Source of the DNA: Dryas octopetala
Lineage: Eukaryota; Streptophyta; Magnoliopsida; Rosales; Rosaceae
Assembly: GCA_963921425.1 (NCBI GenBank)
Contig: OY992836.1
Coordinates: 13,719,614-13,783,613, forward strand
Direction of reading: 5' to 3'
Length of the DNA: 64,000 nucleotides
The position numbers were made by a program, and so were the translations under genes. The notes below the pieces were generated by a model. The model was given only the letters and a program-made list of their open reading frames with translations. It made no database searches and was not told the origin of the DNA. How positions within the stretch are numbered: the stretch's first letter is position 1; every line of letters begins with the position of its first letter. Below, in pieces: positions 11,025 through 23,615 of this stretch.

Positions 11025-12079
11025 GCAATTGATTAAGTTGAGAAATAGAGAAGCCCTATTGCCCTCAATGGTACAAGAAGCACCTTTTATTCTTAGGCTA
11101 CAAGAAGAGATTGGATTGGTTGAACTGTAAATAGGGTACAAGAAGATCATAGAAGGGAAATTATAATTTTGATCAAGCAAGTAACTTTAAAAACAAGAAT
11201 TGAAGAAAAATTAAAAGCAAGCATTGGTTTGTAAATAAAGTTCCCCGGTCAGTACTATCCAGGTATAGCCAGGTAAGCAAAGGCATGTAAGGCTTTCCTT
11301 GAGTGTATCAGTGCATGTCTGCTATTTGCCTTCACTTCCCCAATTGTTTAGACTTTAGAGTCCAATTTGCAATCAGTTGAGCTATAAAGTAATCTCTCTT
11401 TTTGTGATTTTCTGTCTTGGCTCTTAACATTTATAGAACATTGTATATATAATTCAGGGATTAATTTAGTGACTATTATATTACGGAGGTAGTAAAAATT
11501 AAAAGAGTGCTTATATTTCCTTCTCCATATCCCATTTTTCCATCTACTTTTTAATGAAAATTGATAATTGATAAGTTTATCTTTTTGTAAAATGACCTTG
11601 ACGTAAGTAAAAACAAAAAAAAACAAAAAATCTTACTTAACCCACCCACCTCCCCATTCACCCATCTCCCTAAAACGATCAAAACTCAATAAATCGTAGA
11701 ATCATCTTCTCTCAATTTCTCATATCACTAATCTTTTTTATTATACTGTTGTTGGGTGATGGGTGATGAACGATCAAAGGGATGGAGGGAACTCTAGTGA
11801 AAGGTAAGCAAATAAAGTCATTTTTTATGATATTTAAAAAAACAAAACTTAGGTAGGAGGTGAAACTTGTTCCACTAACCATGGTACATCACCCATGTAA
11901 TGTTCCAATTGCACATCCCAATAATGTTGTGTTGTTCCACTTAAATGTCTTGTTCCACTCTTTAAGTGGAACAACCACAAAATGTTCCGCGCACCCTTGG
12001 GAGTACTAGAACAACCACACAATATACCAAATAGTATAATCAATTTTAAGTTTTAGTAACCAAATAAAATTAGGGTTTA

Positions 12080-13112
12080 TGGAATAAATAAAGGATGCTG
12101 CTATTTAGACCCAAATTTTTTTTTTTCAACACTTTAATAGAATATAATTTTCAGTTTTACCCTAATATAAATTGTCTTTCAAGGACTTAAATATTTAATT
12201 AAAATAAAATAAAATAAACTTGAACCTATACCCAACCTTTTTCAATACCCAATATCAATTATCCACTCATATCTCCATTTAACTCTCTATTAAAACTCTA
12301 AACACACTATAACACTCTCTATATTGATGCAAACAAGTTTAATATTGACAATTGGATGGTTAAATTGCGGTTTAAGAGTTTTTAAATGAAGTATTTTCAT
12401 TATTCTTTTGAGATTTAATTGATTAAATGCTTATTTTCAAAAACTGCAATTACAACATGTTCAACACACTAGAGCCGAACATGTTATGAGTCGTTTGACA
12501 ATAATGCACCAAACATAGTGTTGTACATTCGGCCACAAACTACCGAACACCTCTAGTAAATTAAAAAAAAAAGGTGTTCGGTGGTTGCCAATCGAACATC
12601 CTTCTACTCGTTCGGTTGTTCGCCGCCGAACATCATTCTATATGTTCAGTTGTTCGCTGCCAAACATCTTTTCACTTGTTCAGTTGTGCGTCGCCAAACA
12701 TTCTTCTACATGTTCGGTTAACCAGTGTCGAACAAAATCCAAAAAAAATTTTCAAAACTCTCTCCTTTGCATTCATGTTCGACATTAAACAACTAAGATT
12801 TAAACTATTGCAACCCAAAAATAAATTATTTGATATAAAGGCCAATGGGTGGTGGTGTTGGGTGGTGGGTGGTGGGTGGTGGTGATGGTGATGGTAATGG
12901 TGATGGTGTTGAGTGTGTTGTTGGGTATAAAGAGTAAGAATTTGTTGGGTTAATTTGTTTGTTGGGTTTTAGTAAGAGTGTTTTTGGAAATAATATTGGG
13001 TATACTAATAATTTTTTCAAACTTTTTAAATTGAAGGTGAGCGTAAAGAGTATGTTAGGGCTATTAATAAAAAAGTTGGGTTCAAATAACGGCACCTATA
13101 AATAAATTATGA
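12080..13112. mobile_element. Nested foldback element (family Y) with hairpin repeats
   Basis: Imperfect terminal inverted repeats: aataaaggatgctgctattt at the left and, read on the other strand, ttataggtgccgttatttg at the right. Subterminal ACCCAA/TTGGGT motifs repeat in opposite orientation on the two arms. The centre holds the 34-base tandem array at 12573-12740. It resembles the element at 60450-61449 in design. It separates gene A from pseudogene B. No coding capacity is seen. Confidence 0.55.
12573..12740. repeat. 34-base tandem repeat, about 4.5 units, each a potential hairpin
   Basis: Successive units begin TTCGGTTGTTCG and contain the near-inverted partner CGCCGAACATC, with TTCGG/TTCAG and CCGAA/CCAAA variants and 34-base spacing. 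Each unit can fold on itself. GC content is higher than in the flanks. Open frames across it on the plus strand follow from the repeat and are not taken as genes. Confidence 0.8.
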
Positions 13113-13524
13113 AAAAAGATGAGTGAGTGTGATGATAGTTTAAGGGGGTGAAAATGGTGTTTATTGGGTTGATGTTTGAGTTAGTATATTAAATGATATT
13201 ACAGGAATTATGGAAGGTAAGAGAGTTTTACTATTTTTTTTATGGGGGTGTAAAAATAAAGAGTGTGAAGAAATAGGATAGAGAAGTAAGAATATAATTT
13301 CCTTACTTTATATAATTTTTTTTAGCATATTACTTTATGTAATTATATGGATTTTGCCTCAATTTTGGGTACAATTTCCTTTCGATCGCATGATAATGGT
13401 ATGGCAACATGCCAAGATAAAAATTGGTTGTGCTGTTGTTGTTTACTATAAATAATACTTTTATACTCATCAAATATATTTATCAAATTGAGTTTATTAA
13501 ATTAATAGTGTGAAAAGCTCTTAG

Positions 13525-13910
13525 GGCCCGTTTGGTTCAAGTTTTGAAAGTCTGAAAATGAGAAATTAATTTCATTTTTATGTTTGATAAGTACATAAAA
13601 GGGAAATCAATTATTGGCCCAAAAGAATCTGATGCTCTTATTAGGGGGAAAATTAAACTCTTGCTGGAGCAATGAAATTGATTTCCCTTTATTGGGAAAT
13701 CATTTATTACTTCTTTTTAAATAAAACTAACCCTGCTATTATTTCAAAATAAATAATAGATTATGGTACAATTGGAAAACTTACCAAACACATCATTTAT
13801 TGCTTCAAATTCCTAGTTTACTTTCTCAAGCTTACCAAACACAAAAAATGGAATTTTACATTCCCTTTCCTTAAGAAAATACAAAGAAATTGATTTTCCA
13901 AGAAATTAAT
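13525..13910. mobile_element. Possible hAT-like MITE remnant
   Basis: Begins with GGGCCCGTTTGGTTCAAG, an end sequence typical of small non-autonomous DNA elements in plants. ACCAAACAC motifs occur near 13790 and 13830. A clean matching right end is not visible, so the element is degenerate or the call is wrong. Between 13311 and 14500 nothing else is recognised. Confidence 0.35.
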
Positions 13911-14524
13911 TTCATAAACTAAACTGGTAGGGTTAGCCCAAGTGGTGATGGTGAGTGAGATAATGATTAAGATTAGATTAGGTTTAAGGTTCGATTTCCT
14001 CTAATATAACCAAAAAATAATAATAATAATTTGACAGCGTCTCATTTATTTAAATTTTAATTTGAGTAACGTGATGTTATCTAATCTACGTGATATATTA
14101 TAGAAAAAATTTAAAATTTAGGGTTTTAGTTATTAATATACACATTATATAATTCTTATATATTGGCATTAAAGTCCACGTAAATGTAACTAGAAGTTTA
14201 GAAGTCTGGCAATATGTAACTTTATTCAAGCATTAAGAAATCACTTTAAAGACAAGAATTAAATAAAACAAAAAGCATTGGTTGTGACTTGTGAGAATTG
14301 TGACTAATCAAAGCAGTGACTCTTCAGATGGTAGCAATCATAACTAAGATTGCGTGTTGAGCTTTGTGGAGTAGCTACCATCATTAGATAATAGGATTAT
14401 TTGATTCCATCTACACAGCAAACATAAACCAAACTTCAAAGTAGACTCTCTTCTTCTATGAAGCTACTGACAATTGCCAGAAGGTTTGAAACATATATCT
14501 TCAGGCTTTCGAACTACTTCAAAA

Positions 14525-17467
14525 ACGGCTTCTCTTCTTCGGGAAATCGATGACCAGCCAACGTTTTCTGCTACCACTCCCCATTTTTTAAAGATCATTC
14601 TGGAGGACACTGTAAGAGACAGCAAACTTGTGAGTACCTCTCTCTCTCTCTCTCTGTACCTCCTCTATAGCGAATGATATGTTGCTGCGTAACTCCATTT
14701 TCCAAATATTTATATGTGACATGAATAAAAATTGTGAACAATGCTCTATGGAGTTAATGTTTTCTAGCGAGGGTTGTATGTGACTTGGTGTAGTTTGTAG
14801 AGTTGGTTTTGTGCAATGCTAATTTAATTTGTTAAGATAGAAAGATTTTTGGGTAAGACAACTTGCAGTCCTTCTAGCTAATAGCTTGAAAGTTGAAATA
14901 CTAGAATTTAATTAATCATAAATTAATTTTTATTACAATGTTGCTCTACTGTTGAGATGAAATGCTGATTCATTTCTTGCCCACAAAAAGATCACAAAAT
15001 TTTGTTTTAATTTAGTATGACATATCTGTGCAGAAGATTCCTAAGAAATTTGTGAGGAATTATGGAGAATATCTATCAATTCCAGTATATCTTAAGCTTC
15101 CAAATGGCTTAGAATGGCGAGTCAAACTGAAAAAAAGCGATGATGAAGCATGGTTTGAGAATGGTTGGCCACAATTCTCTGAGTTTTACTCTCTAGAATG
15201 CTGTCACTGGCTTGTTTTTGGATATGAAGGGAACTCAAAATTCCAAGTTTGCATATTTGATAGAAGTGCAACTGAGATTGACTATCCCATTAAATCCATC
15301 AATTGTGACCGGCCTGCAGACATTCACGGGGAACCAACAATGCCCAAGATGATGGAAGCAACTCAAGATTATGTTTCTGTTGAAATCTTGGAGGACTTTC
15401 CTGGCCTCCATCCACAAAAACAAGGGATAAATCTCCATTAGGTGATGCTTCTGTTGAAATCTCGGAGGAATTTCTACCAGCCCCAAAAACAAGGGAGAAA
15501 TCTCCATTAGGTGATGATTCTGTTGAAATCTTGGAGGACTTTCCTCCATCCCTAAAAACAAGGGAGAAGTCTCCATTGCCATGTCCTCGGCCTAGCCAAA
15601 AAAGCAGAATAAGTTTTGAGTAGTAAAGCTGAGAGCAACATCAACTTACAAAATGTGATTCCACATATTGGACCAAGAAACACTCAACCTTATGAAATGA
15701 TGTTTGAGAAGTCAATGAATAACAAATATTCACATTGGCCTAAAACAGAAATGAAAGGTATATATGGAATATATTTATCTAGTTTTTAGTTTTTATGTTA
15801 TTGTGTTTTCTGCCACAATAGTTAAGATGCAGGCATGCATCAATACTATTCCTGTAATATACTGCCATAATTTTAACAGGGGAAGGTGATTTTCATGCAG
15901 AAAAAGATGGAGGAGGCTCATCTAGCACTCAAAGATTAGTAAAACGAAGATGTCATCAGGTTCTTGGGAGGATGCCTTCATTAAATAAAAGTGAAAAAGC
16001 AATAGCTCTTGAGAGGACTAATGCTTTCCAACCTGAAACCCTTATTTCAAGGTTGTTATGCAGCCCTCCTACATCTATCAAATTTTTTTGGTAAGCTTTC
16101 TATATAGACAACCCTTTTATTTGGTACTAAGCAAGCTTCATACCTTCCAATCTCTCATAGCACAATCATATATATTCTCTTTTCAAAAAGTATCTTATGG
16201 TCTTTCGCCTGCTTTCCCTCATTTTTTAGAGGTTTTCGTCAGGGTTTGCCAAGAGGCATCTTAAGCAGCCTGCGTGTAATGTCATCCTTGGGGTTTCCAA
16301 TGAAACAAGAACTTGGTCTGTTAAATTCAAATATCAAAAACCAAGAGCCATATTCCAGTATGGTTGGTTGAAATTTGTAAGGGACAATAATTTGAAAGTT
16401 GGTGATGTGTGTGTTTTTATGTTGATTAATAAGACTAAACTTTTATTTTAAGTTTCCTTTTCCCACACCAAAGAAGCTGCAAATTGGCCCAAATCACCAG
16501 GTAAGTCTGGTATCTGTGAATTTCTGCTCCATCTAATTTGTCTGCATTATAAGTTTATAACTTATACATATTTTGTTTTTCTCTACGTAATTTTGGGGGA
16601 AGACAGGCTATGGCAGAGGAGCAATTGATCAAGTCAAAAAAGAGAGAAACCCCATAAACAAAGTTGAATCTGATTGCACCATGAATTGTGAAACTGGCAC
16701 CACAACTAATCAAGTAAAAGTTGAAATTGGTAAGTCGATGAGGATGATAAATTTCCAAATTGATGCTAAGGAACTGTGATTATGTTTTGTTTGGTTTTTT
16801 ACTATAGGCAAGTACAAAATGAGGAAGACTGGTGGGCAGGTTACTCAAAGGCCTTCATCTTTGAGGGCTGTTGAAGCTGCCAGCAAGTTTGTTCGAACAA
16901 ATCCCTTCTTCAAACTCAATGTGGATTCAGCTTGGAGGCTCTCAAAAGTGGTACTTTCATAGTCATTGACTGCATAATTTATAAAACTTTGCTTTACACG
17001 CGTATATGTATACTTGTCGTCTATGGTTGTTTTGATCAAAAGAGAACATATGTAATAGACATGACATCAGTTCATCTACAAGGCCTTTACACATTTCCAA
17101 AGTCTCGTTCTAAATCCTCTCCATTAATATATATCATTCATCCTCACTATCATACTCTACCAGTGACTGTATATTCAACTATATGTTTGTCTATTTTGTG
17201 CAGAATGTACCAAATACTTTTTCCAAGAGTTGCGTTAAAAAGAAGAAAAAACAAACCGCGACGCTTCAGGTCAGAGATTGTTCATGGCCTGTGAATTTGA
17301 TCGCTGATAGCCATAGGCAATCACATTTCAGAATTTGTGGTGGCTGGCCTGCATTTGCCAAAGAAAATTCTTTAAGAGAAGGAGAAGTTTGTATATTTGA
17401 GCTCATCGAGTTAAATAACATGCTACTCAAAGTTCACATTTTTAGGGACCTTGATTATGCAAAGTAA
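14525..17467 (+). pseudogene. Gene B: REM (VRN1-like) triple-B3 gene, broken
   Basis: The exon order of gene D is still visible: exon 1 about 14525-14629 (TTPHFLKIILEDTVRDSKL), exon 2 from 15034 (KKFVRNYGEYLSIP, GWPQFSEFYSLECCHWL), a second B3 split between about 15880-16090 and 16231-16500, a link exon near 16608, and a third B3 ending at 17467. Lesions: the position of the initiator ATG is ACG (14525-14527), with no usable in-frame ATG upstream; frameshift near 15410; frameshift near 15610; one-base deletion near 16038; TAA in the core of B3-2 near 16450. The exon-2 linker holds three copies of the SVEI(L/S)E(D/E)F repeat. The last exon (17204-17467) is open and well conserved. No complete protein can be made. 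Confidence 0.85.
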
Positions 17468-18666
17468 TGCCATTGAAAGAAGGTCTCTGGTGAGCTCAAG
17501 CATATACCACTTTTTGCTATCAAAATGGACCACCTTCTTGTTATTTCAAGTACCAAGGTAATGTCATTCTCCTTTTTTTGCCTTAATTGTGTTAGCATAT
17601 GATTTGCCATCTTAGACTAATGAGAAATAGATTAGTGAGAGCTTGGGATTTGTTTTTGGAGATCTCGTAAAAGAGGGTATTTGGATGCTAGAGTCACTTT
17701 TATTTTTTCTGTTAATTGGTATGGTGGAAATATTTATATTTGAGGGCTATAAAGCTGAACCCATTGGATTTGTGGTAATTACTCACTACGGGTAGAGGGC
17801 CTATGAGCTTCTAATTCAATTGAGTAATGCTATATTCATCATATTCATATCATATAAAATTAGAAAGTTTACTTTTATCGATATATGATTGTTTGGGAGT
17901 TTCACATATGTTATATTGGAATTCACATAATCACAATCATAATCTTGAAAAAAAAAAAAATCACAATCATTAATTGTAAGTAGTTTCCTCCTACGCAGCG
18001 CCTGCTATTTGCCTTCAATTCTACTGGCAACAAACACGAGATAAAATTATACTTTTTTTCAACTTACACTTTTTAGATTTGACTCAATTTACAATTTGGT
18101 CCTTATCTTTTAATTTTTTTTAAAAAATATAACTTAAGATTTGAAATTAATGATAATATTGCCCCCTCCTATGTTTGTCTGATTATGACGATGTGGCAAG
18201 TATGAAACCTACGTTTTTGCTTACATGGTGGATAAACAATAACAAAAAGTTCTTTTAACAAATTTTATCCTTTAATTAATAATATTTAAAAATTATAGAA
18301 CTCAGTCAAAAAATAAAATTTGACCAAACAAATGAGCTTCATGTGTGCAATATCACTAAAAACATGTGAGTTCTATTGTGATTATGTCATTATTTAACTT
18401 AAGTTCTATTGTTATCACGTCATTATTTAACGTCTGACCTTTGACCTAAAGACAGATAGAGAGGCAAAATTATTATTAAATTCAAACTTTAGGTGGGCGC
18501 AGGTGCCTCCTAAAACCCTGAGCAGCCTTATGAACATGGCTGAAATCGAAGTGTGAGTTTCAGTGTGAACAACAAGATCTTTACATTCCATCAGTGTCAG
18601 CTTTTGACACCCAGATAAAACCCACCCAACCCCACCCACCAAACTCAGTCCACTCAACTCGATCAC
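17468..18666. other. Intergenic region between gene B and gene C
   Basis: AT-rich, no supported frame. The last 200 bases (from about 18460) are the 5' leader segment shared with genes A and E. Confidence 0.5.
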
Positions 18667-21600
18667 ATGGGTTCTTCAAACCCTCCCTTTCCAGTGGTAT
18701 CTCAAAGCTCCTCCGAGATAGTTCCTGAGCTGGCTCTTCCAGAAGGGAAGCTTGTAAGTTGAAAACCTTGCTTCACCTTTCTCATCTTTCAGCTTCATAG
18801 TTAATACCTTTGCTTCATATGGTTTATCTTCTTTAAGGTAAAGTTGAAACCTTTACGACCATGCTCTCTTTCTCATCTTAAAAACAAAGAAAGAGAAGCT
18901 TGAAAGTTGCATTGTTTTCATGTTGTTAAGCACCCGAAAAGAAAATAAATTTTGTTATATATTTTTCCTTGGTATTTGGAATGGGAACTCAAACTCTAAA
19001 AGGCAAAATATCTAAGAAAGCTTATGATTTGTCTTACATATATACATACTGTGAATTGTATTGTATTTCACACTAATATACTGGTGGATGGATGATCTTG
19101 TTATATAAAGGCGCCCTAGCAAGCACATGATCTCTCTGAACCATATTAGCTTTGTGAAAAATTTCAGCTTTTCAAGTTTTCCTGACCAGTTTGTGGGTTT
19201 GGTTTTGGCAAAAAATTTCGTAGCTACGTAGCTATTCTTTTAATCCAAACTTTACTGGTAAAGTGGTAAGGGTTGGGGGGGTGTCAAAGTTTGAGGCTTG
19301 TTTTGGCAGGGGCATATATGGAACATGTGATTAGATAAATGTTATTAACTAAGTTTCAACTTGATTCTTCGTCTTGGTTGCTGCACAAAAATGTTATCCA
19401 CTTGCGTGTTTGATCTATATATCCTACATTATATCATTTACACGCACTTGAGAAAGTAATTAATTGCAACAGATCTGAGAAATCGATAGGATCAAGTATG
19501 GAAATTTCTGCTTTTAAAGTTTTCCTAATCTGTTTGTGGGTTTGGTTTTGGAAATTCTATTCGTACGTACGTAGCTATCATTGTTCTAATCCAAACTTTA
19601 CTAGTAAAGTGGTAAGGGTGGGTGGTGTGGTGTTGATTTCCTCCATTTATCTCTGCTTGTTTTTTATTTTTGGTGAAAGCTTGAGGTTTTTTTGGCAGTG
19701 GCATATATTGTACATGCGACTAGATAAATGTTGTTTAATTAAGTTCAACTTGATTGCATCTACGTGCCTTCGTCTTAGTTTCTGAAAAACAATGTTATCC
19801 ACATTCATGTTTGATCTATATGCTACATAATTACATCTACATGCACATATTAATTTGAGGAAGTAAATAATTGCAGAAAATACCAGAGATTGATGTGATC
19901 AAGTATGGAAATTGTATAGATGCAATTTCAAAGAGGAACCTAGAGGACCCCCAGTGTGAGCTGGTTATAGAAAGGAGTGTTTCAAAGAGGGTGAAAGTAC
20001 AAGGTCGTGAGGAAAAAGAAACTGACGATGACTTCAACTTTGAAGCAATCAATCCAAAAACAACTGGAGCTGTTAAGGCCGGCACAAGCAATCATGCTGC
20101 AGCCGATGTGATCAATGTTGATGATCACAATGAGAGGGGTTCACAGTTGACTGAGGATTCCCCAATCAACTTGTCCAAAACCAAAGTTGGGAAATACATG
20201 CAATGTGTTGATAAAGATGGATACAATTTGCTTGGAGAATATCTCCAGAAAACAGGAAATGGGTACGTGCTAACAACTTCATTCTACAATGCATTGAATG
20301 TATATTTTTTACATCATGTTACGTTTTGATGCATTATTAATTTGGAAATTCATTTACTAGTAGCCTAGTAGGTGTATTTTTTTTACTAATAGATGTACAT
20401 GCACATCATAGTTGATAATCTTTTTTATTGTGACTAAAAGGTGAACTGCAGTGGTTCCGTAAATCTAACAGTGGTTCTGTAAAACTGGGGTATTCGCATT
20501 TCGCATTTCACTTAGAACGCTGCTGGCAGTTTGCTAGTTGTTTATAGTTCTAAGTTTAGTTCTAACCACTACTAGTTCTTGTGATGTTACTTGTCTTATG
20601 AATTTAGCGTACCGTTGTGGGAATGTGAGATAGCTGCAGTATACAAAATGGATATTGTATCATTGGTGCAAGACTCAACAGTGCGTTCTAATGTAAGTGT
20701 AACTACTGCTTGAATTGTGATTTATTTTTTGAATTATGATGATTTGTTTTAACAAATAGATGAATTAATTATTTAAATGCACAATTTTTTTTGCAGGTCA
20801 TTGATTCATTTGCAACAACTTTGGGTAGAAAGCAAGCAACACATGCTGAAAGGCAAACACAATCTCACTTTATGCCCTCCTATTGTTGGGTAAGAACTGT
20901 ACATTGTGTATGAAAATACCTTGTTAGATTAGACCTTATATTATTTGATAATTTTTTAGTGTTCACAAGTCAACTTAAAATATTACCTGAATAATGTCGT
21001 ATGCAGGAGTTTATCAGTGCTGGGAAGTATGATCGACTGAGGCTCATGCTGTATGACAATCTTCTTAAGAACCTTGGACGAGCTGATTTTTTTTTTTTCC
21101 CATTGACACACAAGCGTCAATATCACTTCACACTACTGATACTTAATATGGTGGAGGGAACCTGGCATCATTACAATCCATTGTTACCAAGAGGAGGTGC
21201 TAAACGTGATCCATGTTTTGTGGAGGCAAAAAAGCTGGTAAGGATAGTACCCAACCCATTTGTTTACATGACTTTTGTATGGACTAATATACTGAAATCT
21301 GGCATACATGAATGCAGCATAAAGAAGTGTCCAATTTCATGAAATACAATAAAGTAAATGCAGATCAAGTACTGTCAACTACAATGGTGAGGCGAGAGTT
21401 TCTGGGGGATGGCAAGCCATACAGTGTGAGTGTACCACTTAGAGATGATGAGAAAGAAGCTTTTCAATTTTTGAAGAATGCAGAAGTTGAGTACCCATTG
21501 GTACCAAGTCCAGTTTGTCCACAACAACGTGAAACATCGTAAGTTTTTTATTTTCTGAAATTTTATGTTTGGTCTATCAGTTTCAGAAGGTTTAATATTG

Positions 21601-22110
21601 ATCATTAGCACTTATGAGTATGGGTTCATTAACAGGGTGAATTGTGGTGTGGCGGTAATGTATTTCATGGAGCACGTATCAGAAGGCAGGGTGATGGACA
21701 ACCAGTTTGAGGACATAGACATGACAAGAATGAGAGCTAATGTGATATCATGTTTCTTGAATGGACTGAAATATTTAGAGATAGATTATCCTGAGGACCG
21801 CAATAGAGAGATTGATTATCCAGAGGAACACAATAGAGGTATAAATGAAAATTTTGATTATGCTTGTGTGAGTACGCAATTAGATGATGCTTCTGTTGAA
21901 ATTTTGGAGGACTTTTCACCATCCCCAAAAACAATAGAGAAATCTCCATTAGGTGATGCTTCTATCGACATCTTGGATGGTTTTCCAGCATTGCCAAAAA
22001 GAAGGGAGAAATCTACATTACCATGTCCCCGACCTCAAAGAAAAAGAGAATTAGTTCAAGCAGTAAAGCAAAGTGCAACATCAACTTACAAAATGGGGTT
22101 CCACATCTAG
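18667..22110 (+). CDS. Gene C: B3-Ulp1 paralogue, truncated after the Ulp1 domain
   Basis: Exons: 18667-18753, 19877-20262, 20608-20692, 20797-20889, 21007-21237, 21318-21538, 21636-22110. They join to 525 residues. The N-terminal B3 body is missing: KYGNCIDA runs straight into the basic linker SKRNLED, with intron 2 lost, as in gene E. The linker keeps VINVDD (20108-20125). The Ulp1-like domain has His257, Asn274 in place of Asp, and Cys371 in VNCGVAVMYFMEH; Asp before Cys is Asn only here. Two SVEILED-type repeats follow. A one-base deletion near 22040 relative to genes A and E shifts the frame and gives TAG at 22108. The donor expected at the end of this exon has become GC. The product would lack both C-terminal B3 domains. 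Whether it is expressed is unknown. Confidence 0.7.
19170..19880 (+). repeat. Tandem duplication of about 350 bases in intron 1 of gene C
   Basis: The block carrying the intron 1 end and the start of exon 2 occurs twice. The first copy ends near 19500 with a decayed exon-2 start (ctgagaaatcgataggatca), the second leads to the real acceptor at 19876. Shared markers include tccaaactttact(g/a)gtaaag and agataaatgtt. Confidence 0.75.
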
Positions 22111-22222
22111 AATCAGAAATGAAAAGCTTGAATATAAATTTAGTTTTTTACGTTAATTGTGTTTTCTACCAAAAAAATTAATAAGATGCAGTGTTAATTA
22201 CTGTTCTTGCAATCTTTAACAG

Positions 22223-23615
22223 GTGAAGATGAGTTTTTGGAGAGGATGCATCCATTGACTACAAGTGAAAAAGCTATAGCTCTTGATAGAGGAACTATTG
22301 GTTTCCATTCTGAAAACCCTTATTTCAAGGTTACCATACGACCCTCCTATATCCGACAAAGTTTTTTGGTAAGATTTCTATGTAGACAACACTGTTATTT
22401 GATATTAAGAAAGATTGATACCGTCCCCTCTCTCAGAGCAGACTCACAAATATTCTCTCTCTTCAAAAAATTACTTATTGTCTTTCCCCTGCTTTCCCTT
22501 CTTTTTTAGGGTTTTCCACTAGATTTTGCCAGGAGACATCTTAAGCAGCCTGCTGGTATTGTCATCCTTGGGGTTTCAAATAGAACAAAAATGTGGACTG
22601 TTAAATTCAAATATGATAAATCAAGAGCTATATTCCAGTTGGGTTGGTTGGCATTTGTAAAGGACAATAACTTGAATGTTGATGATGTATGTGTTTTTAC
22701 TTTGATTAACAAAAGTATATTTTTATTCAAAGTTGTCGTTCTCCGCACCATAGAAGCTGCAAATTGCTCCTTGTCACCAGGTAAATCTTTCATTTATGAC
22801 TTTGTGTTCCGTACAATTGATAAGATTCAGTGCTAATTATTGTTCTAGTAATATGCTATTATAATCTTTAACAGATGAAGATGATTTACCCATACAATTC
22901 AAAGATGGTGGAGGTTTGTCTAGCACACAAAGGTTCCTAAAACAAACACATGAGGGTCTTGGGAGGATGCATACATTGACTTCAAGTGAAAAAAATATAG
23001 CTCTTGAGAGAGGAGCTATTGCTTTCCAGTCTGAAAACCCTTATTTCAAGGTTGCCATTCAGCCCTCCTATATCCAAAAAAATTGTCTGGTAAGCTTTCT
23101 ATATAGACAACCCTGTTATTTGGTATTTAGCAAGCTTGGTACATACCTATCGCTCGGAGCAGACTCACAAATTTTCTCTCAAAAAGTTACTTATTGTCTT
23201 TCTCCTACTTTGCCTTACTTTTTAGCATTTCCCACGAGAGTTTGCCGAGAGGTATCTTAAGCTGCCTGCTTGTAATGTCATCCTTGGGGTTTCAAATGGA
23301 TCAAGAACATGGTCTGTTAAATTCAAATATGAAAAATCAAGAGCCCTATTCCGATCTGGTTGGTTGGCATTTGCAAGGGCCAATAATTTGAAAGTTGGTG
23401 ATGTGTGTGTTTTTGAGTTGATTGACAAGATTAAACTTTTATTCGAAGTTGTCTTTTCCCGCACCACAGCTGCTGCACATTTGCCCTGTCACCAGGTAAA
23501 TCTGTTGATATGTGAATATGTGCTCCATTTTATTTGTCTGCATTATAACCTGCTCATATTTTTTACTTTTCTATGTAATTTTCGTGAAAGACAGGCTATG
23601 GAAGAGGAGCAATAG
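22223..23615 (+). pseudogene. Gene C distal B3 exons, detached by the frameshift
   Basis: Exons 22223-22368, 22510-22780, 22875-23089, 23226-23495 and 23595-23615 encode two VRN1-like B3 domains with intact splice sites and open frames (GFPLDFARRHLKQPAGIVIL; HFPREFAERYLK). They correspond to exons 9-13 of gene A. They would be read only if the upstream shift near 22040 were bypassed. A one-base deletion near 23487 changes the last residues to HQAMEEEQ. The segment before the first domain lacks the GGGSSSTQRF part found elsewhere. Confidence 0.7.

Larger units (their letters stand above)
11495..13310. mobile_element. Foldback-type DNA element (family X) interrupted by a second element
   Basis: The left end (gtgcttatatttccttctcc) and right end (gaatataatttccttac, opposite sense) form imperfect inverted repeats. 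The inner flanks at 11990-12085 and 13115-13310 match 45470-45785 in sequence order, so this is the same family as the element at 45105-45785. The block 12080-13112 between those flanks has its own inverted ends and must be a later insertion. No transposase is visible, so the element is non-autonomous. Class is not certain. Confidence 0.6.

Noticed and set aside
12573-12740. CRISPR-like array
   Set aside because: Units are contiguous without unique spacers, in a plant nuclear context.
12574-12885. Overlapping open frames through the hairpin repeats
   Set aside because: Openness follows from a 34-base tandem repeat inside a foldback element; no domain.
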